A DNA stretch of 12,513 bases from positions 1 through 12,513 of the forward strand of contig JANYKY010000427.1 in the NCBI GenBank assembly GCA_025357975.1, given 5' to 3'. The notes below the pieces were generated by a model that made no database searches, had not been told where the DNA came from, and saw only the letters and a list, made by a program, of their open reading frames with translations. Shown one piece after another: positions 7,198-12,513 of this stretch. Positions within the stretch are counted from its first letter, which is position 1; each line of letters starts with the position of its first letter. The stretch is from Gemmatimonadaceae bacterium (lineage in GTDB: Bacteria > Gemmatimonadota > Gemmatimonadetes > Gemmatimonadales > Gemmatimonadaceae). The position numbers were made by a program, and so were the translations under genes.

Positions 7198-8679
7198 ATG
7201 GCACAGGTTGCAGTTATGTCCTCTGTTATCTCTGAAAGCGCTATGTCCAATAAGCGCGCGCTACTGTGGGCGGCATCTCTCCTCGTCGCCGCTTTCGGAA
7301 CATGGATCGCCTATGACGCAATGCCAGGAGTGAACTGGCTTCTCTGCACTGCAGGCGCAGCGGCTGGGCTTCTCATCTTCCTTCGCCCCGCGCGCGGCAA
7401 CACGAGCCTTGTACCATACCTCGAAGGCACTGCAGTGATCATTGCAGGCGGAGCTGCCATCACCGCAGATCCATTCCTCACGGCATTCATCTGCCTCTCA
7501 GTGATCCTGATGCTGGCGCTGGCGATGCTTTTGTCGATCGATTCGAGGGTCGAGCGTATTACGCCGGGCTTTACGATTGTCGCACCTGCTGCGGCGTTTG
7601 GTCTTGCGCTCGCGGAATCTGTCACGCGTGGCTCCGAAGCCCTCGGTCTGATTCGATCGCCGAGGGCGAGGGCGATTGTCCGTGGGCTGGCGATCACTGC
7701 GCCGGTGGTCCTCGTATTCGGGCTCCTCCTCGCCACTGCCGACCCGATTTTCGCCGACTGGCGCAATGCCATCCGCGATCTTCTCACGAACTGGGCGTTC
7801 CTCCCCCGAACAATTTTCTTCATCGCACTGCTGAGCATCGTCCTCGGCGCATATGGATACGCTCAGCGGGGGACAGGATACGATATTCACGGTCTGATCG
7901 TCTCGCGCACTTCGGGGACTAGAAGTCGCTGGCTTGGGTCTACCGAGAGGCTGATTTTGCTCGCTGGTGTGGCTCTTCTTTTCTGGACATTCCTCGCCGT
8001 GCAGCTCAGCTATTTCTTCGGAAATCTTCCGGGCATTCAGGGGTCCGGGATGACATTCGCTGAATACGCGCGTCGCGGATTCGCGGAAATAACTGTGGTG
8101 GCATCGTGCACCGTTTTGTTACTCGTCATCGTCGAGAGATACGGAAATATCGACGAGTGGCGCCGCACGCTCAGAGCCTTGACGCTGATCGTCGTGCTTG
8201 CTGTTTTTTTCCTGCTAGCTTCCGCATTCCATCGTGTGTTGCTGTACGAACAAGCCTACGGATTTACCACTGCCCGCCTGTACGCGCAGGCATACATGAT
8301 CGTCGTCGCCGCAAGCCTGATCGCATTGTCGCGCGAAGTCTTTACCGAGCTCGATCCGTCTCGCCTCTTCCGTCTGACAGGCATGGCAGCGATCGCGACC
8401 TTCATCGTTCTTATTTACTGGAACCACGAATCATGGATCGCAGATCGCAACATCGACCTCTTCACTGCGACTGGAAAGCTGGACGTGGTTTATCTCACGA
8501 GCGATCTGTCGGCCGACGCGATCCCCACGATTGTCAGCCGCCTTCCCAGCCTTCCCGAGCCAGCGAAGTCACAGCTCCAGGCAGCGTTGAAGGCTCGATA
8601 TAAGCGTCTTCATGAGGATCGCTGGTTTGAGTGGAACCTCAGGCGCGAGCGAGCGCGAAGCGCTTCAGCAGGATTTTGA
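7198..8679 (+). CDS. DUF4173 (DUF4153-like) polytopic membrane protein
   Basis: A 493-residue integral membrane protein with roughly ten to twelve hydrophobic segments; its biochemical role is unknown. It resembles the DUF4173 family through ADPIF after a membrane helix (181-185), MTFAEYARRGF (285-295), the YGFTTARLY segment (354-362), and a C-terminal region with NID (418-420), a D..YL pattern and LSADAIP (437-443). Arg-rich loops between helices (for example 154-162 and 321-326) suggest cytoplasmic faces. The start is uncertain: in-frame ATGs lie at 7198, 7216 and 7243, none with a strong ribosome site. The ATG at 7243 gives MSNKRALLW directly before the first helix and is preceded by GAAAG, so the first 15 residues may not be translated. 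The stop overlaps the end of the opposite-strand peptidase gene by 15 bases. It has its own upstream spacer with an operator-like site and is probably monocistronic. Confidence 0.82.
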   Translation: MAQVAVMSSVISESAMSNKRALLWAASLLVAAFGTWIAYDAMPGVNWLLCTAGAAAGLLIFLRPARGNTSLVPYLEGTAVIIAGGAAITADPFLTAFICLSVILMLALAMLLSIDSRVERITPGFTIVAPAAAFGLALAESVTRGSEALGLIRSPRARAIVRGLAITAPVVLVFGLLLATADPIFADWRNAIRDLLTNWAFLPRTIFFIALLSIVLGAYGYAQRGTGYDIHGLIVSRTSGTRSRWLGSTERLILLAGVALLFWTFLAVQLSYFFGNLPGIQGSGMTFAEYARRGFAEITVVASCTVLLLVIVERYGNIDEWRRTLRALTLIVVLAVFFLLASAFHRVLLYEQAYGFTTARLYAQAYMIVVAASLIALSREVFTELDPSRLFRLTGMAAIATFIVLIYWNHESWIADRNIDLFTATGKLDVVYLTSDLSADAIPTIVSRLPSLPEPAKSQLQAALKARYKRLHEDRWFEWNLRRERARSASAGF

Positions 8680-10056
8680 CGCCACTCCGTACTCGTCCCA
8701 GAACGCCGCAATCGCGCGCATTCCGATCCTGAAGTTTTCTTCGCTCATCCATTCGTCGGGCGCATGCGCGTTTTCGCCGGGCAACCCGAAGCCCACCAGC
8801 AACACCGGAGCTCCAAGTATCCGCTCGAAGTCTCCAACGACCGGAATTGAGCCACCCTCTCCAACAACCACCGGCGGCTTCTCGAAGGCGGTCGCCAGTG
8901 CGCGACGAGCCGCATCGTACAAAGGGCCATTCAACTCGGCACGCCACGGCTTGCCGCCGTGCAGAAATCTCACACTCGTGTTGACGCCTTTCGGCGCCAC
9001 CTTCTGCACGTGGGCAAGGATCAACTTTTCGATCTCCTGCGGACTTTGATCCGGCACAAGACGACAACTGACTTTCGCCATTGCCTTTGACGGAAGAACA
9101 GTCTTGGCGCCTTCTCCGATGTAACCGCTAAGCAGGCCGTTGACCTCGAGCGTCGGCCGTGCCCACAGCTGTTCCAGAACCGTATAGCCTTTCTCTCCGC
9201 CAAGCGTCGGAGCACCGGTCTCTTTCCGGAACGTCTCGCTGTCGAATGGAAGCTTGCGCATGCCCGCTAAAACCTCGGGCTTCCACTCACGCACTGAATC
9301 GTAAAATCCCTCGATCATGACGTGACCCTTTTCGTCATGCATGGTCGCAAGAATTCGTGCAAGCGCCATCGCCGGGTTGACGACCGCACCGCCATAGGCC
9401 CCAGAGTGCAAGTCCACGGTCGGACCCTCTACGATCAGCTCGAAATACGCGAGTCCGCGCAGCGAAGAAAGAATCGACGGCTGCCCTGGTGCAAACATGG
9501 CCGAATCAGAAATAACGACTGCCTCAGCGGCCAGAAGGTCTTTCTTTTCTTCGACAAAATGCTCGAGGTTGTCGCTGCCGATCTCCTCTTCGCCCTCGGC
9601 AATTACGACGACGTTTACGGGCAGCTTGCCTCGTGTTGCGAGATGAGCCTGCAGGGCCTTGATGTGAAGGAAGAGCTGGCCTTTGTCATCTACCGATCCG
9701 CGCGCGTAAATATTCCCGTTGCGAACCGTCGGCTCGAACGGCGGAGACGTCCATAGATCGAGCGGCTCCGCCGGCTGAACATCGTAGTGGCCGTAGACCA
9801 GCACGGTTGGAGCACCCTCGGCGCCGCGCCATTCGCCAATCACAATCGGATGCCCAGGCGTCGGGAATACCTGAGCTTTCAATCCGGCCGTTTCGAGCGA
9901 CGAACGAACCCACTCCGCTGCCTTTGCAGTATCTGAGTTGTGTTCGGACTTCGCGCTTACGCTCGGGATTCTCAAAAAATCAAAAAGCTCATCCCGCGTT
10001 TGCGGATACGTTTTTTCGAGATAGTCAGTCAGATCGGATTTCACGCTTCCGGTCAT
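8665..10056 (-). CDS. M20-family zinc dipeptidase (ArgE/DapE/CNDP-type)
   Basis: A 463-residue cytoplasmic metallopeptidase, expected to use two zinc ions to hydrolyse dipeptides or related amide substrates. The M20 motifs are complete: GHYDVQP with His90 and Asp92, the bridging Asp in ARGSVDDKG (about 123), EGEEEIGS with the catalytic and metal Glu pair (about 157-158), Asp184 in VISDSAM, the dimerisation-domain His217 in VDLHSG, and the last metal His in GENAHAPDEW near the C-terminus. This pattern is closest to dipeptidases of the carnosinase/CNDP-like branch; exact substrate is not predictable. I chose ATG at 10056 because GGAA lies 5 bases upstream and MTGSVKSDLTDYLEK begins like family members. 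An in-frame start at 10137 would add 27 unlike residues and run into crcB. It lies 40 bases downstream of crcB on the same strand, so the two are probably co-transcribed. The 3' end overlaps the convergent DUF4173 gene. Confidence 0.93.
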   Translation of the reverse strand: MTGSVKSDLTDYLEKTYPQTRDELFDFLRIPSVSAKSEHNSDTAKAAEWVRSSLETAGLKAQVFPTPGHPIVIGEWRGAEGAPTVLVYGHYDVQPAEPLDLWTSPPFEPTVRNGNIYARGSVDDKGQLFLHIKALQAHLATRGKLPVNVVVIAEGEEEIGSDNLEHFVEEKKDLLAAEAVVISDSAMFAPGQPSILSSLRGLAYFELIVEGPTVDLHSGAYGGAVVNPAMALARILATMHDEKGHVMIEGFYDSVREWKPEVLAGMRKLPFDSETFRKETGAPTLGGEKGYTVLEQLWARPTLEVNGLLSGYIGEGAKTVLPSKAMAKVSCRLVPDQSPQEIEKLILAHVQKVAPKGVNTSVRFLHGGKPWRAELNGPLYDAARRALATAFEKPPVVVGEGGSIPVVGDFERILGAPVLLVGFGLPGENAHAPDEWMSEENFRIGMRAIAAFWDEYGVASKSC

Positions 10057-10061
10057 TTCAT

Positions 10062-10065
10062 TTCC
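10062..10065 (-). promoter_or_regulatory. Ribosome binding site of the M20 dipeptidase
   Basis: On the minus strand GGAA ends 5 bases before the ATG at 10056. It supports that start over the longer in-frame start at 10137, which would overlap the end of crcB by 41 bases. Confidence 0.55.
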
Positions 10066-10096
10066 GTTGTTTGGTTTGATGTTCTGGAGGGGGACG

Positions 10097-10501
10097 TTAC
10101 GCAGCCCGGGCTGCCGCCATTCCCGAAAAAGTCGCAAGAATCGACAGCATTACACTAAGCACTACATATGCCGCCGACTTGCCGTATTCACCGCCACGCA
10201 TCAGTCCGAGCGTCTCCAGGCTGAACGCAGAAAAAGTCGTGAATCCGCCGCAGAAGCCAGTCATCAATGCGGCGCGCATCTGCTGCGATGTCTGCGAATT
10301 CATGTAGTGCTGCGCCAGCACTCCCATAATGAAGCTACCAAGGACATTGACCGCGAGAGTGCCGATGGGAAACCCGGTACCGGCGGACCGCTGAACGAGC
10401 GATCCGAACAGGTAGCGAAGCATGCTTCCGGCCGCGCCGCCGACCCCAATCCATAGCAACATGGGCGGGAAGTTAATGCGATTCGGGCAGGCCTGCTTCA
10501 C
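10097..10501 (-). CDS. crcB: CrcB/Fluc fluoride ion channel
   Basis: A small inner-membrane protein of up to 134 residues with four hydrophobic helices. The family forms dual-topology dimers that export fluoride. Hallmarks seen: [10 protein letters not shown] (21-30) with the conserved Arg, [11 protein letters not shown] (47-57) with the pore Asn (52), and [14 protein letters not shown] (81-94) containing the TTFS turn of the central sodium site and the two pore Phe residues (90, 93). The start is either GTG at 10501, with a weak AAGAG six bases upstream, or ATG at 10462, giving MLLWIGVGG, which resembles many family N-termini but has no visible ribosome site. The first 13 residues are therefore uncertain. 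It appears to lead a two-gene unit with the M20 dipeptidase. I looked upstream for a fluoride riboswitch and could not support one. A single crcB is consistent with the homodimeric type. Confidence 0.93.
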   Translation of the reverse strand: MKQACPNRINFPPMLLWIGVGGAAGSMLRYLFGSLVQRSAGTGFPIGTLAVNVLGSFIMGVLAQHYMNSQTSQQMRAALMTGFCGGFTTFSAFSLETLGLMRGGEYGKSAAYVVLSVMLSILATFSGMAAARAA

Positions 10502-10593
10502 GCGCTGCTCTTGCCTTCCAGTGGGAGTGCACCATAGTTGGGAAGGCCGTCCGACAACCGTTTCGGACAGAGACGCACTTTCATCGGTTGAGC
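10502..10593. promoter_or_regulatory. Divergent promoter region between crcB and the DUF255 gene
   Basis: This 92-base spacer separates two divergent genes and must hold both their promoters, unless they read through from further away. It contains two perfect inverted repeats: GCCTTCC (10513-10519) with GGAAGGC (10541-10547) around a 21-base loop that itself holds GTGCAC (10527-10532), and GTCCGA (10549-10554) with TCGGAC (10563-10568) around 8 bases. They could be operators or hairpins in the crcB leader. No convincing -35/-10 pair was identified. Confidence 0.5.
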
Positions 10594-12513
10594 ATGGCGA
10601 ACAGGCTAGCGAACGAGACCAGCCCGTACCTGCTACAGCATGCCGGTAACCCTGTCGATTGGTATGCTTGGGGCCCGGAGGCGCTGGAGCGCGCTCGCGC
10701 CGAGGACCGTCCGATACTGCTCAGCATCGGCTACGCTGCGTGCCACTGGTGCCATGTGATGGCGCACGAGTCGTTCGAGAACGAAGACATCGCACATGTC
10801 ATGAACGATCTTTTCGTGAACGTGAAGGTGGACAGAGAAGAGCGGCCGGACCTCGACGGCATCTACATGCAGGCGGTGCAGGCAATGACCGGTCAGGGCG
10901 GCTGGCCGATGACTGTTTTTCTTACGCCACAAGGTGAGCCGTTCTACGCAGGCACGTACTATCCGCCCGAAGACCGCCAGGGACGCCCCGGTTTCAAGCG
11001 CGTTCTGGAATCGGTCTCCGACGCATATCGCAACCGTCGTGATTCGGTGACACACACTTCATCCCAGATTCGCGACATGTACACCGCGTCCAATGTACGC
11101 GCGCAAACAGAAGGCGAGCTCGGCTCGCGCGCCTTGGACCTCGCGTATCGAGGCATTGCGCAGAAGTACGATGTCCGTCACGGAGGATTCGAGGGCGCAC
11201 CGAAATTTCCTCCGACGATGGTTCTCGACTTTCTCCTGCGTTATTGGCGGCGTACGAATACGCCCTATGCATTGGAGATGGTTTCGGACACGTTCTCGAA
11301 GATGGCAAACGGAGGTATCAACGATCAGATTGGCGGCGGATTTCACCGCTATTCAGTGGATGCGACCTGGCTCGTGCCCCACTTCGAGAAGATGCTCTAC
11401 GACAATGCGTTACTCGTGCGACTCGGTGCCAATCTCTGGCAGGCGACGCACGATCCAGACGTTAAGCGCGTGACCGAAGAGACCTTGCAGTGGGTGCGTC
11501 GCGAGATGACTTCGCCGGAAGGCGGATTTTATTCGTCACTCGATGCCGACAGCGACGGGGACGAGGGAAAGTTCTACGTGTGGAGCGAGAGCGAGCTGGA
11601 CGCTCTCCTGGGATCAGACTCGCTTGCGGTAAAGACTTATTACGGCGTAACCGCCGCGGGGAATTTCGAAGGCCGGAACATTTTGCACGTGCGAGCTCAG
11701 TCGGCAATGGTGGCGGCAAGAGCAGGAATCTCCCCCGCACTGTTCGAGCGAATTATGAATGATGCGAAAACGACTCTCTATCCGTCCCGGGCCCACCGTG
11801 CATGGCCCGCACGGGATGAGAAAATCCTGGCCGGCTGGAACGGCATGATGCTTCGCGGCGTTGCCACTGCAGCACGCGCATTCGAAAGCGAAGAGCTCAC
11901 GCGAATGGCCCTGCGAAACGGTGAGTTTCTGATCAAGGAAATGGTGAAAGACGGTCGCGTCATGCGCTCCCACATGAATGGCCAGACCCGTATAAATGGC
12001 TTTTTGGAAGACCACGCGGCTGTCGCGCTTGGCTTCATCTCGCTCTACGAGTTGACCTTCGATCCGCAGTGGGTACAGCGGGCGACGCAGGTCGCGAACG
12101 TAATGATCGACCTTTTCTGGGACGATACGATCGGCGCTTTTTTCGACACCGCCCGTGACGCTGAACCGCTTATTACGCGCCCGCGCGACGCGACCGACAA
12201 TGCGATACCCTCCGGCACTTCACTGGCTGTCGATCTTCTCCTGACCCTGGCGGAGCTGACTAATAACTCCGAGATGCGAAGGCGCGCAATTTTCGTAATC
12301 GAAACGCTTGCCACGCCACTCCTACGGTATCCCAGCGCATTCGGGCATCTCCTTGGCACCGCTGACATGGTGACCAACGGCGCGGTCGAAGTCGCGATCG
12401 CGGGTAACCGTGACGATGAGAACTTCCGTGCGTTGGAACATGAACTAGCGACTCGTTATGTGCCGTCGCTGGTGCTTGCCGGTGGTAACGCAAGCGGGAT
12501 TGAACTGCTGGAA
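10594..12513 (+). CDS. Thioredoxin-fold DUF255 protein (YyaL/SSP411-like), 3' partial
   Basis: The frame is open to the right edge: 640 residues are visible of an expected 680-700 or so, so only the last part is missing. Family members have an N-terminal thioredoxin-like domain and a C-terminal (alpha/alpha)6-barrel like that of AGE-type epimerases or glycosidases; bacterial function is poorly defined. Visible landmarks: [20 protein letters not shown] start, CHWC redox motif at 50-53, WPMTVFLTP (104-112), the [17 protein letters not shown] segment (240-256), [10 protein letters not shown] (263-272), [14 protein letters not shown] (317-330) and [14 protein letters not shown] (407-420). The ATG at 10594 is fixed by agreement with the conserved N-terminus, though only a weak TTGAG-like sequence precedes it. 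No signal peptide, so cytoplasmic. Transcribed away from crcB. No frameshift or missing catalytic Cys. The family call is secure; whether it is an oxidoreductase, a sugar enzyme or both is unknown. Confidence 0.92.
   Translation, partial: MANRLANETSPYLLQHAGNPVDWYAWGPEALERARAEDRPILLSIGYAACHWCHVMAHESFENEDIAHVMNDLFVNVKVDREERPDLDGIYMQAVQAMTGQGGWPMTVFLTPQGEPFYAGTYYPPEDRQGRPGFKRVLESVSDAYRNRRDSVTHTSSQIRDMYTASNVRAQTEGELGSRALDLAYRGIAQKYDVRHGGFEGAPKFPPTMVLDFLLRYWRRTNTPYALEMVSDTFSKMANGGINDQIGGGFHRYSVDATWLVPHFEKMLYDNALLVRLGANLWQATHDPDVKRVTEETLQWVRREMTSPEGGFYSSLDADSDGDEGKFYVWSESELDALLGSDSLAVKTYYGVTAAGNFEGRNILHVRAQSAMVAARAGISPALFERIMNDAKTTLYPSRAHRAWPARDEKILAGWNGMMLRGVATAARAFESEELTRMALRNGEFLIKEMVKDGRVMRSHMNGQTRINGFLEDHAAVALGFISLYELTFDPQWVQRATQVANVMIDLFWDDTIGAFFDTARDAEPLITRPRDATDNAIPSGTSLAVDLLLTLAELTNNSEMRRRAIFVIETLATPLLRYPSAFGHLLGTADMVTNGAVEVAIAGNRDDENFRALEHELATRYVPSLVLAGGNASGIELLE

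Noticed and set aside
8665..10137. Longer M20 peptidase start at 10137
   Set aside because: The extra 27 residues are unlike family N-termini and overlap the crcB end. The ATG at 10056 has GGAA at good spacing.
10502..10593. Possible fluoride riboswitch upstream of crcB
   Set aside because: Read on the minus strand, the spacer lacks a convincing arrangement of the known crcB-motif conserved segments; fragments such as CCGATG alone are not enough, and the pairing seen does not match the pseudoknot layout.

Overview
This window looks like core-genome DNA from a free-living diderm (Gram-negative-type) bacterium with moderately high GC. It holds five protein genes, two of them cut by the window edges, and two short regulatory intergenic regions. 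I see no mobile element, phage gene, CRISPR array, rRNA or tRNA. The outer-membrane insertase next to a TamB-family protein requires an outer membrane. The gene set and the style of the TamA-like protein would fit Gemmatimonadota or a similar soil phylum, but that placement is a guess from protein character and not a demonstrated one.

Region 1 (2-6963, + strand) is a TAM-type operon. It has the 3' part of a TamA/BamA-like Omp85 protein (POTRA domains plus C-terminal barrel), whose TAG stop shares one base with the GTG start of a 1599-residue TamB-family protein. Together they should form an inner-to-outer membrane bridge for outer-membrane biogenesis or lipid transport.

Region 2 (6964-7197) is a 234-base spacer. 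It has short TTCTCC repeats, an imperfect inverted repeat of about 112 bases with competing alternative hairpins, and a near-palindromic operator-like site just before the next gene. This is the least explained DNA in the window.

Region 3 (7198-8679, + strand) encodes a polytopic DUF4173 membrane protein of unknown function. Its 3' end overlaps, tail to tail, the end of the next transcription unit.

Region 4 (8665-10501, - strand) is a probable two-gene unit: crcB/fluC (fluoride channel) followed 40 bases later by an M20-family zinc dipeptidase. Region 5 (10594-12513, + strand) is divergent from crcB. It encodes a thioredoxin-fold DUF255/YyaL-type protein that runs off the right edge. The 92-base divergent spacer carries two small inverted repeats.

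Most of the window is ordinary housekeeping sequence. I found no convincing new defence or mobile system. The items most worth a second look are the structured spacer at 7028-7152, the three cysteine pairs in the TamA-like protein, and the tandem 75-residue duplication in TamB.
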